Below, one piece after another: positions 9,091 through 17,859 of a stretch of 64,000 nucleotides of DNA; the stretch's first letter is position 1, and each line of letters starts with the position of its first letter. Both the position numbers and the translations under genes were made by a program. Under the pieces are notes generated by a model. It was not told the DNA's origin. It did not search any database and saw only the letters and a list, made by a program, of their open reading frames with translations. The DNA comes from Cupriavidus pauculus (GTDB taxonomy: Bacteria > Pseudomonadota > Gammaproteobacteria > Burkholderiales > Burkholderiaceae): positions 62,001 through 126,000 of the forward strand of contig NZ_CP033969.1 of NCBI RefSeq assembly GCF_003854935.1, written 5' to 3'.

Positions 9091-11793
9091 TTACGAATTG
9101 GCGTCCGCGTCGGTGGCGCCCGCGCCGGTATCGCTGCCCGTGGCGGCGTCACTCGCGGCGTCCTGGGCCAGCTCGTCGTCCTCGCCGTTGCCGTTGCTGT
9201 CGGCATCGCTCTCGACGATGCGCTGCAGCCCCGACAGCTTGGTGCCTTCGTCCACGTTGATCAGCGTCACGCCCTGGGTGGCGCGGCCCATCTCGCGGAT
9301 TTCCGCCACGCGGGTGCGGATCAGCACGCCGCCCGTGGTGATCAGCATGATCTCGTCCTCGGGCGACACCAGGGCGGCGGCCACCACGCGGCCGTTGCGC
9401 TCGCTCGTCTGGATCGCAATCATGCCCTTGGTGCCGCGGCCATGTCGAGTGTATTCCGAGATCGGCGTGCGCTTGCCGTAGCCATTCTCGGTGGCGGTCA
9501 GCACGCTGCCGATGGCCGGCACGCCGTCGGCAGTTTCAGCATCGGCAGTCTCTGCCGGCGCCACGAGCATGGCGATGACGGCCTGCCCTTCGTCGAGGTT
9601 CATGCCGCGCACGCCGCGGGCCTGACGGCCCATCGGACGCACGTCGTTCTCGTCGAACCGCACGGCCTTGCCGGCGTCCGAGAACAGCATCACGTCATGC
9701 TGGCCGTCGGTGATGGCGGCACCGATCAGGAAGTCGCCCTCGTCCAGGTCCACGGCGATGATGCCGGCCTTGCGCGGGTTCGAGAAATCGGTCAGCACCG
9801 TCTTCTTGACCGTGCCGCGCGCGGTGGCCATGAACACGAAATGCTCGGCGTCGAACTGGCGCACCGGCAGGATCACATTGATCTTCTCGCCGTCGGCCAG
9901 CGGGAACATGTTGACGATTGGCCGGCCGCGCGAGTTGCGCGAGCCCTGCGGCACCTCGTAGACCTTCAGCCAGTACAGCCGGCCGCGGTTCGAGAAGCAC
10001 AGGATGTAGTCGTGGGTGTTGGCCACGAACAGCGTGTCGATCCAGTCGTCTTCCTTGGTCGCCGTGGCCAGCTTGCCGCGGCCGCCACGCTTCTGCGCAC
10101 GGTACTCGGAAATCGGCTGGCTCTTCATGTAGCCCGAGTGGGACAGCGTGACCACCATGTCCTGCGGGGTGATCAGGTCCTCCATGTCGAGCTCGGTGGC
10201 GTTCAGTTCGATCTGCGAGCGGCGGGCGTCGCCAAACTCGGCGCGGATGGCGCCCAGTTCCTCGGTGATGATCGTCGTGATGCGCTCCGGGCGCGCCAGG
10301 ATGTCCAGCAGGTCCGCGATCAGGCCCATGACCTCGCGGTACTCCTGCACGATCTTGTCCTGCTCCAGCCCCGTGAGGCGCTGGAGTCGCATTTGCAGGA
10401 TTTCCTGCGCCTGCCCGTCCGACAACCGGTACAGGCCATCCGGCTGCATGCCGAACACGGCCGGCAGGCCATCGGGACGGTAAGACGCACGGCCGCCCGC
10501 GGTGTCGCTTTCGGCACGCGACAGCATCTCGCGGACCAGGCCCGAATCCCACGGCTTGGCCATCAGTTCCTGCTTGGCCAGCGGCGGCGTCGGCGCGGCC
10601 TTGATGATCGCGATGAACTCGTCGATGTTGGCCAGCGCCACGGCCAGGCCTTCCAGCACGTGGCCGCGCTCGCGGGCCTTGCGCAGTTCGAACACCGTGC
10701 GGCGCGTCACCACTTCGCGGCGATGCGACAGAAAGGCGTCCAGCATCTGCTTCAGGTTCAGCAGGCGCGGCTGGCCGTCGACCAGCGCCACCATGTTCAT
10801 GCCGAACGTGTCCTGCAGCTGGGTGTTCTTATATAGGTTGTTCAGCACAACCTCGGGCACCTCGTTGCGCTTCAGTTCGATCACCACGCGCATGCCTGAC
10901 TTGTCAGATTCGTCGCGGATGTCCGAGATGCCCTCGATCTTCTTCTCTGTGACCAGCTCCGCGATCCGCTCCAGCAGCGTCCGCTTGTTCACCTGGTACG
11001 GCAGTTCGTCGACGATGATCGCCTGGCGCTGGCCGCGGTCGATATCCTCGAAGTGCGTGCGCGCGCGCATGACCACCCGGCCGCGGCCGGTGCGGTAGCC
11101 CTCGCGCACACCCTGGATGCCATAGATAATGCCGGCGGTCGGAAAATCGGGCGCCGGCACCAGTTCGATCAGCTCGTCGACCGTCGCCTCGGGATTACCA
11201 AGCAGATGCAGGCAGGCGTCGACGACTTCATTGAGGTTATGCGGCGGGATATTCGTGGCCATACCCACGGCAATACCCGACGAACCATTGATCAGCAAAT
11301 TCGGAATACGCGCCGGCAAAATACCCGGCTCTTTCTCCGAACCGTCATAGTTCGGTTCGAAATCGACAGTTTCCTTGTCGATATCGTGAAGCATTTCATG
11401 GGCGATCTTCGCCAGGCGGATTTCGGTATAACGCATCGCCGCGGCGTTATCCCCGTCCACCGAGCCGAAGTTACCCTGGCCGTCGACCAGCATATAACGC
11501 AGCGAGAAGTTCTGCGCCATGCGGACGATGGTGTCGTACACGGCCGTATCGCCGTGCGGGTGGTACTTACCAATCACATCACCGACGATACGGGCCGATT
11601 TCTTGTAGGCCCGGTTCCAGTCATTGTTCAGCTCATGCATCGCAAAGAGCACGCGCCGGTGCACCGGCTTCAGGCCGTCCCGGACATCGGGCAGCGCGCG
11701 CCCCACGATCACGCTCATCGCGTAATCGAGGTATGAACGGCGCATTTCCTCTTCCAGCGAGACCGGAAGAGTTTCTTTGGCGAATTGATCCAT
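9091..11793 (-). CDS. gyrA: DNA gyrase subunit A
   Basis: GyrA (900 residues) forms the breakage-reunion core of DNA gyrase with GyrB and introduces negative supercoils. The active-site tyrosine is Y122 ([10 protein letters not shown]). The quinolone-resistance region reads [12 protein letters not shown], with T83 and D87 in E. coli numbering, which this protein follows exactly here. The GyrA box QKRGGRGK, needed for DNA wrapping, is in the C-terminal beta-pinwheel. The last 50 or so residues are an acidic Asp/Ala/Gly-rich tail, as in other gyrases of this group. Start at 11793 ([17 protein letters not shown]) matches the family. It heads the minus-strand supraoperon. Confidence 0.98.
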   Translation of the reverse strand: MDQFAKETLPVSLEEEMRRSYLDYAMSVIVGRALPDVRDGLKPVHRRVLFAMHELNNDWNRAYKKSARIVGDVIGKYHPHGDTAVYDTIVRMAQNFSLRYMLVDGQGNFGSVDGDNAAAMRYTEIRLAKIAHEMLHDIDKETVDFEPNYDGSEKEPGILPARIPNLLINGSSGIAVGMATNIPPHNLNEVVDACLHLLGNPEATVDELIELVPAPDFPTAGIIYGIQGVREGYRTGRGRVVMRARTHFEDIDRGQRQAIIVDELPYQVNKRTLLERIAELVTEKKIEGISDIRDESDKSGMRVVIELKRNEVPEVVLNNLYKNTQLQDTFGMNMVALVDGQPRLLNLKQMLDAFLSHRREVVTRRTVFELRKARERGHVLEGLAVALANIDEFIAIIKAAPTPPLAKQELMAKPWDSGLVREMLSRAESDTAGGRASYRPDGLPAVFGMQPDGLYRLSDGQAQEILQMRLQRLTGLEQDKIVQEYREVMGLIADLLDILARPERITTIITEELGAIRAEFGDARRSQIELNATELDMEDLITPQDMVVTLSHSGYMKSQPISEYRAQKRGGRGKLATATKEDDWIDTLFVANTHDYILCFSNRGRLYWLKVYEVPQGSRNSRGRPIVNMFPLADGEKINVILPVRQFDAEHFVFMATARGTVKKTVLTDFSNPRKAGIIAVDLDEGDFLIGAAITDGQHDVMLFSDAGKAVRFDENDVRPMGRQARGVRGMNLDEGQAVIAMLVAPAETADAETADGVPAIGSVLTATENGYGKRTPISEYTRHGRGTKGMIAIQTSERNGRVVAAALVSPEDEIMLITTGGVLIRTRVAEIREMGRATQGVTLINVDEGTKLSGLQRIVESDADSNGNGEDDELAQDAASDAATGSDTGAGATDADANS

Positions 11794-12237
11794 TGCGGCG
11801 TGGTTTATGCGGCGGGTTTAAGCAAATAGCCCGGCATCCGGCGGCGCGGGAAGGCCCCTGCCGGCGACGGGCGAACATGGCATTCTAACACGCGCGGAAC
11901 CCCTCTCCGCCCCCGTCCGAACCGCCCCCTGCGGGGCCCGCCCGACGCGCGGCGCGCCACCCCCCGACGCCCTGCAACCCATACAGGACAAGGGTTTGCA
12001 GGCACCGCAAGAGCGATGTTGCACAAACACCACAGGCCCAAAACCACGTGGTTGAATCGAATATATTTACTTCTTAGGAAACGAGCCTTGTGGCACAATT
12101 CCCCAGCGAAGAGCCAGACATTGTTCGAAGTGGAGCATCCACCACATCGAGAATGTTATACTCCGAAGAATGTATGACTTGTTTTCGTCCATTTGCTCGC
12201 AGTAACCCTGCGGTGATCTCATCCTGAGAGGAGAAAT
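11794..12237. other. intergenic region between gyrA and the ompA-type gene (444 bp)
   Basis: This gap separates two divergent genes. The gyrA-proximal half (11880-11990) is extremely GC-rich and no clear promoter was seen on the minus strand. The ompA-proximal third is AT-richer and holds an extended -10 candidate at 12155-12162 and a perfect small inverted repeat GTGGA-GCA-TCCAC at 12130-12142. No credible coding frame was found. Confidence 0.6.
12155..12162 (+). promoter_or_regulatory. candidate extended -10 promoter for the ompA-type gene
   Basis: TGTTATACT contains a -10 hexamer TATACT (12157-12162). No good TTGACA-like -35 lies at 17 bp; instead a 5-bp inverted repeat GTGGA/TCCAC (12130-12142) covers that position and could bind an activator. 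The predicted transcript would have a leader of about 70 bases before the ATG at 12238. Confidence 0.4.
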
Positions 12238-12894
12238 ATGAAAAAATTTGCCAAGCTCGCGCTCGTTGCAGCTACCGCAGTAATGGCTGCATCCGCTCAA
12301 GCCCAGTCCGTCCCCTACGAAAAGAAGGCCGTGAACGATAACTGGGGCAACGGTACGAGCGAGTACGTGTGGAAGAATGGCACGAACGAGCTCTGCTGGC
12401 GCGACAGCTCCTGGACCCCGGCAACGGCAAACGCCCTGTGCGATGGCGCACTGGCTCCGGCCGCTGCACCGGCTCCGGCACCGACTCCGGTTGCTCCGCC
12501 GGTTGTCTCGAGCGAGAAGGTCACTTTCGCAGCTGACACCCTGTTCGACTTCGACAAGGCTGTTCTGAAGCCCGAAGGCAAGGCCAAGCTGGACGACCTG
12601 GTCTCGAAGCTGCAAGGCATCACGCTGGAAGTCATCATCGCCGTTGGCCACACCGACTCGTTCGGTTCGGACAAGTACAACGATCGCCTGTCGATCCGTC
12701 GTGCTGAATCGGTCAAGGCGTACCTGGTGAGCAAGGGCGTCGAAGCCAACCGTGTGTACACCGAAGGCAAGGGCAAGCGCCAGCTGAAGGTCGATCCGAA
12801 GTCGTGCAAGGGCAACCGCACCGCGCAGATCGCCTGCCAGCAGCCGAACCGCCGCGTGGAAGTCGAAGTGGTCGGCACCCGCAGCGCACGTTAA
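12238..12894 (+). CDS. ompA: OmpA-family outer membrane / peptidoglycan-binding protein
   Basis: The 218-residue precursor starts [23 protein letters not shown], a clear Sec signal peptide cleaved after AQA. A short N-terminal module (about 24-70) has the pattern [19 protein letters not shown]. It is followed by an Ala/Pro hinge (about 71-88) and a full OmpA C-terminal domain (about 93-213). That domain carries the peptidoglycan-binding signature [20 protein letters not shown]. There is no eight-stranded beta-barrel domain, so it is a short OmpA-like envelope protein rather than a porin. A strong Shine-Dalgarno (GAGAGGAGAAAT) precedes the ATG and a strong terminator follows 20 bp after the stop, consistent with a highly expressed monocistronic gene. 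Codon use is strikingly less extreme in GC than its neighbours, as expected for high expression. Confidence 0.92.
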   Translation: MKKFAKLALVAATAVMAASAQAQSVPYEKKAVNDNWGNGTSEYVWKNGTNELCWRDSSWTPATANALCDGALAPAAAPAPAPTPVAPPVVSSEKVTFAADTLFDFDKAVLKPEGKAKLDDLVSKLQGITLEVIIAVGHTDSFGSDKYNDRLSIRRAESVKAYLVSKGVEANRVYTEGKGKRQLKVDPKSCKGNRTAQIACQQPNRRVEVEVVGTRSAR

Positions 12895-12914
12895 TCGGAT
12901 CCTCTCCGATGCAG

Positions 12915-12943
12915 AAAAGCCCAGCGCAAGCTGGGCTTTTTTT
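12915..12943 (+). terminator. intrinsic terminator of the ompA-type gene
   Basis: A perfect 11-bp stem AAAAGCCCAGC/GCTGGGCTTTT (12915-12925 with 12930-12940) closes a GCAA tetraloop and runs into a T-tract that ends at 12943. Confidence 0.92.
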
Positions 12944-13052
12944 CGCCCGTCGCCAGCCGCCGGGCGGCCGGCCGCATTCGGCGCGGGCCGGTTTTTTTGG
13001 TACAGTTGCCGCAGCCTTCTCATACGACCCGCCGCGAAGACCGGCGCATACG

Positions 13053-13790
13053 ATGTCGCTTTCCACCTCCCTGACCTCTCCCGCCCCTACGGGCCGCAAC
13101 GCCGATCCCAAAGAGATCGACAAGTTCAGCGAACTGGCGCACCGCTGGTGGGACCCGAACAGCGAATTCAAGCCGCTGCACGACCTGAACCCGCTGCGGC
13201 TGGGCTGGATCGACGGCATCGCGCGGCTGGCCGGCAAGCAGGTGATTGACGTCGGCTGCGGCGGCGGCATCCTGTCCGAAAGCATGGCGCGCCTGGGCGC
13301 GACGGTGCGGGGCATCGACCTGTCCACCAAGGCGCTGAAGGTGGCCGACCTGCACAGCCTGGAATCGGGCGTGGCCGTCACCTACGAGGAAATCGCCGTG
13401 GAAGACCTGGCCGCGCGCGCGCCGGCCAGCGTGGACGTGGTGACCTGCATGGAAATGCTCGAGCACGTGCCGGACCCGCAGTCGATCGTCCGCGCCTGCA
13501 CGACGCTGGTCAAACCCGGAGGCTACGTGTTCTTCTCGACGATCAACCGCAACCTGAAGGCGTACCTGCTGGCCATCGTCGGCGCGGAATACATGCTCAA
13601 CATGCTGCCGCGCGGCACGCATGACTACGACAAGTTCATCACGCCTTCCGAAATGGCCCGCTTTGCCCGCAACGCGCGGCTGGACCTGGTCGAGATGCGC
13701 GGCATGACCTACAACCCTTTGACGCAGATCTATTCGCTGAGCCGCGACACCGACGTCAACTACATGATGGCGTTCCGGAAGGTGGCTTGA
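13053..13790 (+). CDS. ubiG: ubiquinone biosynthesis O-methyltransferase
   Basis: UbiG (245 residues) performs both O-methylations in ubiquinone synthesis using S-adenosylmethionine. The N-terminal [20 protein letters not shown] motif and the SAM-binding glycine motif [13 protein letters not shown] (about residue 65-77) are diagnostic, and [13 protein letters not shown] represents motif II. Start [10 protein letters not shown] at 13053 gives family length; the frame is open upstream, but that part overlaps the ompA-type gene. The gph start follows 2 bp after the stop, so the two genes are coupled. Confidence 0.97.
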   Translation: MSLSTSLTSPAPTGRNADPKEIDKFSELAHRWWDPNSEFKPLHDLNPLRLGWIDGIARLAGKQVIDVGCGGGILSESMARLGATVRGIDLSTKALKVADLHSLESGVAVTYEEIAVEDLAARAPASVDVVTCMEMLEHVPDPQSIVRACTTLVKPGGYVFFSTINRNLKAYLLAIVGAEYMLNMLPRGTHDYDKFITPSEMARFARNARLDLVEMRGMTYNPLTQIYSLSRDTDVNYMMAFRKVA

Positions 13791-13792
13791 CG

Positions 13793-14449
13793 ATGGCGAA
13801 GTTCGACGCGGTTTTCTTTGACCTCGATGGCACGCTGGCCGACACGGCCCCCGACCTGGCAGCAGCCGCCAACCGGCTCGTCGTCGAGCATGGCATGGCG
13901 CCGGTTGCCTACGAGAAGCTGCGCCCCGTGGCATCGCACGGCGCCCGCGGGCTGATTGGCGCGGCGTTCGGCAAGCGACCCGAGGACCCCGAATTCCCGG
14001 CCCTGCGCGATACGTTCCTGAACTACTACGAGGCCGATATCGCCGTGCATACGCGGCTGTTCGACGGCATGGACGACGTGCTGGCGAAGCTGGAGGCGGC
14101 CGGCGTGCCGTGGGGCATCGTCACGAACAAGATCGCCCGGTTCACGGTGCCGCTGGTCGCCGCCATCGGCCTGGCGCCGCGCGCCGCCGCCGTGGTCAGC
14201 GGCGACACCACGCCGCACGCCAAGCCCCACCCTGCGCCGCTGCTCCATGCGGCCGAACTGAGCGGCGTGGCGCCCGGCCGCTGCCTGTACGTCGGCGACG
14301 ACCTGCGCGACATCCAGGCCGGCAAGGCCGCCGGCATGGCCACGGTATCGGCGGCCTACGGCTACTGCGGCGACGCCGAGCCGCCCGATACCTGGGGCGC
14401 CGACTACCTGATCCATCACCCCTCGGAACTGCTTGCATTGCTGGCCTGA
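13793..14449 (+). CDS. gph: phosphoglycolate phosphatase (HAD superfamily)
   Basis: This 218-residue HAD hydrolase has motif I FFDLDGTLADTAPD (nucleophile Asp in DLDGT), motif II IVTNK, the motif III Lys in HAKPHPAPLL, and motif IV VGDDLRDI. It removes phosphate from 2-phosphoglycolate, which arises from oxidative DNA damage repair or oxygenase side reactions. Placement directly after ubiG (2-bp gap) is the conserved Burkholderiales arrangement and supports Gph over other HAD members. The ATG at 13793 was taken; a TTG at 13787 is possible. Confidence 0.92.
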   Translation: MAKFDAVFFDLDGTLADTAPDLAAAANRLVVEHGMAPVAYEKLRPVASHGARGLIGAAFGKRPEDPEFPALRDTFLNYYEADIAVHTRLFDGMDDVLAKLEAAGVPWGIVTNKIARFTVPLVAAIGLAPRAAAVVSGDTTPHAKPHPAPLLHAAELSGVAPGRCLYVGDDLRDIQAGKAAGMATVSAAYGYCGDAEPPDTWGADYLIHHPSELLALLA

Positions 14450-14537
14450 GCCCCCAGTTCAGGTCAGGGAACCCCGGCGCGCCAGCGGCGTCGAAACCGG
14501 GTACAATCCGTTTTCTTTCGCGTTTGACTACGCACTT

Positions 14538-14897
14538 GGGGCCGACCTGGTTTCGACGTGGGTTGCAAAGCAGTGGAGGGCATACCGAGGACCCGTCACC
14601 TCGTTAATCAATGGGAATGCAATAACTGCTAACGACGAACGTTACGCACTGGCAGCCTAAGGGCCGCCGTCCTCGCACTGGCTCGCTGACGGGCTAGGGT
14701 TCGCAAGAACCAGCGAGGTCATTTACGTCAGATAAGCCCCGTCGGTGTCACGACTGCGGGGACGAAAACCAAGTGACTCGCCGTAACAGAGCGTGTTCGT
14801 CCGCGATGGTGCGGTTAAATCAAATGACAGAACTAAGTATGTAGAACTCTCTGTGGAGGGCTTGCGGACGCGGGTTCGATTCCCGCCGGCTCCACCA
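14538..14897 (+). ncRNA. ssrA: transfer-messenger RNA (tmRNA, one-piece)
   Basis: The sequence begins GGGGCCGACCTGGTTTCGAC and ends CGGGTTCGATTCCCGCCGG followed by CTCCACCA. The two ends pair as a seven-base alanine-type acceptor stem with one G-U, and a T-arm (GGGTTCGATTCCC) is visible. The internal reading frame (14628-14660) encodes the tag ANDERYALAA followed by TAA. tmRNA rescues stalled ribosomes and tags the incomplete peptide for proteolysis. The 360-nt contiguous form is the one-piece type. A -10-like TACAAT at 14502-14507 lies upstream of the processed 5' end. Confidence 0.97.
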
Positions 14898-14940
14898 AAC
14901 ACACCTACCCCGGACATGCCGCACGTCCGGGGCCATGAAC

Positions 14941-14968
14941 AAACGGGCCCTTGCGGCCCGTTTTTCTT
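14941..14968 (+). terminator. intrinsic terminator downstream of ssrA
   Basis: The stem AAACGGGCC/GGCCCGTTT (14941-14949 with 14955-14963) has a 5-base loop and is followed by TTCTTT. A second perfect 8-bp hairpin CCCCGGAC/GTCCGGGG (14908-14915 with 14925-14932) lies between the tmRNA 3' end and this terminator and may help 3' processing. Confidence 0.85.
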
Positions 14969-14995
14969 TGGTCGATGCGCGGCCGGCGGCGCCGG

Positions 14996-15367
14996 TCAGT
15001 GCACCGCCGCGCCGTCCATCGGCATGCTCTGCAGCCGGGCGGCGTAGTAGCGGTCTACCGGCAGGCTCACGCCCAGGTGGCCGTACAGGTGCCGCGCGTT
15101 GTCGACCGAGCCGATCATGCCCGGCATCCACAGCCGCTGCAGGCGCGCGTGCGGTTCGCCCGAGTGGGTGGCGAACGCATCCACGCCGTATTCCTGGATT
15201 GCCTTGAACAGCACCAGGCCCACCAGGTACATGTCGCCCGTATCGAGGGCGATTTCCGCCTGCGCGGTCCAGCGCGCGGCGCGATCTTCGATTTTGTCCG
15301 CTTCGGCAAAGCGTTCCGTCATGGTCGGCATGAACGCATCGCCGGGCGGGAGAAAGGTAAAGCTCAT
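14996..15367 (-). CDS. conserved hypothetical protein
   Basis: This 123-residue protein is not recognised. It starts MSFTFLPPGDAFMPTMTERF and is soluble, helical and acidic, with no signal peptide or membrane segment. A helical stretch (MTERFAEADKIEDRAARW) is followed by a leucine-rich middle part (DMYLVGLVLFKAIQEYG). The frame is open further upstream to 15529, but the added residues are Cys/Arg-rich and look non-coding. It runs convergently with ssrA. A role cannot be assigned. Confidence 0.6.
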   Translation of the reverse strand: MSFTFLPPGDAFMPTMTERFAEADKIEDRAARWTAQAEIALDTGDMYLVGLVLFKAIQEYGVDAFATHSGEPHARLQRLWMPGMIGSVDNARHLYGHLGVSLPVDRYYAARLQSMPMDGAAVH

Positions 15368-15468
15368 CAGACGGCTCCTGACCCCGTGTCTGAACAATGA
15401 CGGCATTTTTCGCCGAAAACTGTAGAAATCGGAACCGATCCCTGCAGCTTCCGGCGAAAAAACAACAC

Positions 15469-16662
15469 TTAGCGAATCACACGCCACAATGCCGGCGTCA
15501 CGGCAGGGCTCCATCCTGCACCGCGCCACGCCGTATGGCGTTGCAGGCAGACGTAGCGCCGGCCCTGATAGGTCACGGCCTGACCGATTTCATAGGTCGG
15601 GCCTTCACGCCACGTGTCCAGCGCGCGGCCGTCGACCTGGCCCGTGGCCGCCTGTCCGCCACCGCCGGACCGGCCGCTGGCGCTGGGCGCTTCCTTGTCG
15701 ATCTCGAAGCGGTAACCGGGGTAGGACTTGCCCAGGTACACACGGTTCGCCGTGGCCGACTGCAGCGGCACGATGTTCGAGACCCCGTTGCGCGCCTGCA
15801 GTTCGCCGATGCGGAAGATCTGCGACTCCGCGTTCACCTTCTGGGCCAGCTGATAGGCCCAGGTGCGTGCCCGGGCATTGCTCGCGGTGATGGTGAGCAC
15901 ATGCTTGCCAGAGTCGCGGCCGGCGCTGTCGAGCGCGCGGAACGTCAACTTGGTACCGGCCACTAGGTCGCCCATCGCGGCCAGCGGGCCCTGGTCTTCC
16001 CAGCCGATCTCACGCACCGGCAGGCCGTCGCCCGGGAACCGCACGTCGGCACAGGCGTAGAACGCTTCCGGGCTGTCGCTACGCTGCCAGATGCTGTAGA
16101 TCACGTGGCTGCCTTTCTTGCCCTTGGGGAGCTGCACGTTCATCCGGTAGCGGCCGCCCTCCTCGGTGGCCTGCGCGCCGGTGACCGTCGCAAATTCCTC
16201 AAGATCCTGCCAGCGCAGCGGCACGCCCGGGTCCCAGTCGTCGCGGGTGATGTAGTACTTGAAGTACTGGGTGGCGTGGCGGGCCGTGGCGCGCCAGACG
16301 AACGTGTAGTCGCCGGACGCCGTCGGGACGATGGACGTCTGCGGCCAGTCCAGCCGGGCGAGGTCCAGCCCGCGGAAGCTGGCCGATCCGCCCGAGCACA
16401 GCTCGCCATCGGCGACGAATGCCTTGTGGTTGCCGGCGGCGCTGCCCTGCCGGACGCCGTTCCAGTCGTAGAACTGCTGCGCGCCGCCCACGGCCCGGGC
16501 AGCCTGGCAGGCGCCGGACTTGGGCTGTTCGGCGCCTTCGCTGTAGCAGGTCAGCACGCGGCTGGCCGGAAGTTCCATCGTGCCGTGCGCGAATGCGGTC
16601 AGCGGCGTGGCCATCGCGGCGGCTGTCGCCAGCCCCGCCAATACGGCTCTGTTGAATTGCAT
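15469..16662 (-). CDS. secreted AA10 lytic polysaccharide monooxygenase with chitin-binding C-terminus
   Basis: The 397-residue precursor has a Sec signal peptide ending LTAFA, so the mature protein begins HGTMELPASR. The N-terminal His (H26 of the precursor) is the first ligand of the copper histidine brace. The second is H129 in WRATARHATQYFKYYIT, the usual AA10 position. The oxidase domain covers about 26-215 and a linker domain about 216-335 resembles the middle module of GbpA-like proteins. The C-terminal 48 residues (from DTWREGPTYEIGQAVTYQG to PALWRVIR) have the Trp/Tyr pattern of a CBM5/12 chitin-binding module. The enzyme oxidatively cleaves chitin or cellulose outside the cell. A good Shine-Dalgarno (AAGGAAAACACC) fixes the start at 16662. 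Confidence 0.9.
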   Translation of the reverse strand: MQFNRAVLAGLATAAAMATPLTAFAHGTMELPASRVLTCYSEGAEQPKSGACQAARAVGGAQQFYDWNGVRQGSAAGNHKAFVADGELCSGGSASFRGLDLARLDWPQTSIVPTASGDYTFVWRATARHATQYFKYYITRDDWDPGVPLRWQDLEEFATVTGAQATEEGGRYRMNVQLPKGKKGSHVIYSIWQRSDSPEAFYACADVRFPGDGLPVREIGWEDQGPLAAMGDLVAGTKLTFRALDSAGRDSGKHVLTITASNARARTWAYQLAQKVNAESQIFRIGELQARNGVSNIVPLQSATANRVYLGKSYPGYRFEIDKEAPSASGRSGGGGQAATGQVDGRALDTWREGPTYEIGQAVTYQGRRYVCLQRHTAWRGAGWSPAVTPALWRVIR

Positions 16663-16867
16663 GGTGTTTTCCTTGGTTCTGCGGGTCGGGATGCCGTGCA
16701 GAAGACGGCCGCGCGATTTGAACCGCTCGCCCATGTGCGAGGAATCGGATTTTTCTGAAACCGCCCGATGCCATGCGGGCGGTCAATCCGATGACAATCC
16801 GAATCCATCGCGGCGTGCTGGCGACTGGGCGCTACAATAGGCCCGTCGTTCTCACCTTCCCGCCTTC

Positions 16868-17275
16868 ATGTCCGAACACCCCCGCTTCACCGTCAACCGG
16901 TCCATGGTCATGCTGCTGCCCGAGCAGCCGTTCCTGGACTGGATCCAGGCCGTGGATCCCGAACCCGTGCCGACGCTGACGCTCGACGACGTGCGGGACG
17001 ATGCCAGCGTCTTCCTGCTGCCCGACGAGGTGGCCGACACGTCCGAGAACGCCCTGCGCTGGGTCGAGAAGCGCTGGCAGTACTTCTTCGAATTCATGCT
17101 CGGCGAGTGGTTCGACGACTCGGTGTGGCCCGAGACCCTGACGCTCGACATGTTCCGCGAATGGTTCACCATCCGCTTCCATTCGATGGTCTGGGACATG
17201 GCGCCCGAATCGTCGATCGAGTACGAGGACTGGGACGGCGAGGACGACGACGACGCCCCGTCCGTCCTGCACTGA
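16868..17275 (+). CDS. conserved hypothetical acidic protein
   Basis: This 135-residue protein is not recognised. It starts MSEHPRFTVNRSMVMLLPEQ, is rich in Trp and acidic residues, and ends in an Asp/Glu-rich tail (DWDGEDDDDAPS). No signal peptide or membrane segment is visible. The body (about residues 60-115) contains repeated WFxxF-like aromatic helices (RWQYFFEFMLGEWFDDSVW). A -10-like TACAAT (16833-16838) precedes the gene by 30 bp and a bidirectional terminator follows the stop. It appears to be an independent cytosolic gene; its coding potential is clear from codon use, its function is not. Confidence 0.75.
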   Translation: MSEHPRFTVNRSMVMLLPEQPFLDWIQAVDPEPVPTLTLDDVRDDASVFLLPDEVADTSENALRWVEKRWQYFFEFMLGEWFDDSVWPETLTLDMFREWFTIRFHSMVWDMAPESSIEYEDWDGEDDDDAPSVLH

Positions 17276-17292
17276 GCGCCCGCACGCTCCAG

Positions 17293-17322
17293 AAAAAACG
17301 GCACGCCCAGGCGTGCCGTTTT
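17293..17322. terminator. bidirectional intrinsic terminator
   Basis: The stem AAAACGGCACGCC/GGCGTGCCGTTTT (17295-17307 with 17310-17322) has a 2-base loop, an A-run on the left and a T-run on the right. It can serve both the plus-strand gene ending at 17275 and the minus-strand gene ending at 17367. Confidence 0.88.
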
Positions 17323-17366
17323 CGTTGGCCAGGCTACCCCGGCTGGTGCGGTCGTCCGGCCGGCGG

Positions 17367-17837
17367 TCAGAGAAACCGGTCCAGGATCTTGCGGCTGGGC
17401 TTGTCTAGCGCAAGCTGGTCGCGGATCAGGTAGTGGATGCCGTGGCTGTCCGAGATCAACAGGCAGGTCCCGGTGAGCCGGCGGATGTCCTCCTCGCCGC
17501 GCAGCACGAGGTCGGTCTGGCCGCGGTCCGTCTGCACGGTCCACGTGCTCGGCGTCGCATAGGTCGACACGCCCAGAATCTTCTGAATTTCGGGCATGAA
17601 CTCGCGCGATGCCAGTTCCTCCTCGATCAGCTGGCGCGTCGGGCCCGGCAAGGCGTCGAGCCGGGGAATCCAGGCCAGTTCGTGGCCGTCGGTGCTCATC
17701 ATGCCGACGCCGTCGTCGGCCGCCGAGATCGGGAAGGCGCGCACCGGCACCACGCCCTCGTGCGGCGTGCCATCGGCCGTGGTCAGCACCAGCTTGCCGA
17801 GGCGGTTGCGGGTCAGGGTGAAATCGGGCGTCTGCAT
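17367..17837 (-). CDS. DUF1854 protein associated with cyanophycin locus
   Basis: This 156-residue protein starts MQTPDFTLTRNRLGKLVLTT and matches the DUF1854 family in my recollection: an N-terminal beta-rich part with EGVVPVRAFPISAADDGVGMMS, then RLDALPGPTRQLIEEELASREF and a C-terminal GTCLLISDSHGIHYLIRD. The same family is found next to cyanophycin synthetases and the ABC exporter in related genomes. It has no signal peptide or membrane segment. The gene follows the ABC exporter with a 22-bp gap, so the two are one transcriptional unit. Its biochemical role is unknown; an accessory or regulatory function for the exporter or for cyanophycin metabolism is only inferred from the neighbourhood. 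Confidence 0.85.
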   Translation of the reverse strand: MQTPDFTLTRNRLGKLVLTTADGTPHEGVVPVRAFPISAADDGVGMMSTDGHELAWIPRLDALPGPTRQLIEEELASREFMPEIQKILGVSTYATPSTWTVQTDRGQTDLVLRGEEDIRRLTGTCLLISDSHGIHYLIRDQLALDKPSRKILDRFL

Positions 17838-17859
17838 AGCCGTTTGCTCAAATGATCGA

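Noticed and set aside
14433-14660. Plus-strand frame covering the tmRNA 5' half
   Set aside because: It is an accidental extension upstream of the tmRNA tag frame; only the last ten codons (14628-14657) are translated, in trans-translation.
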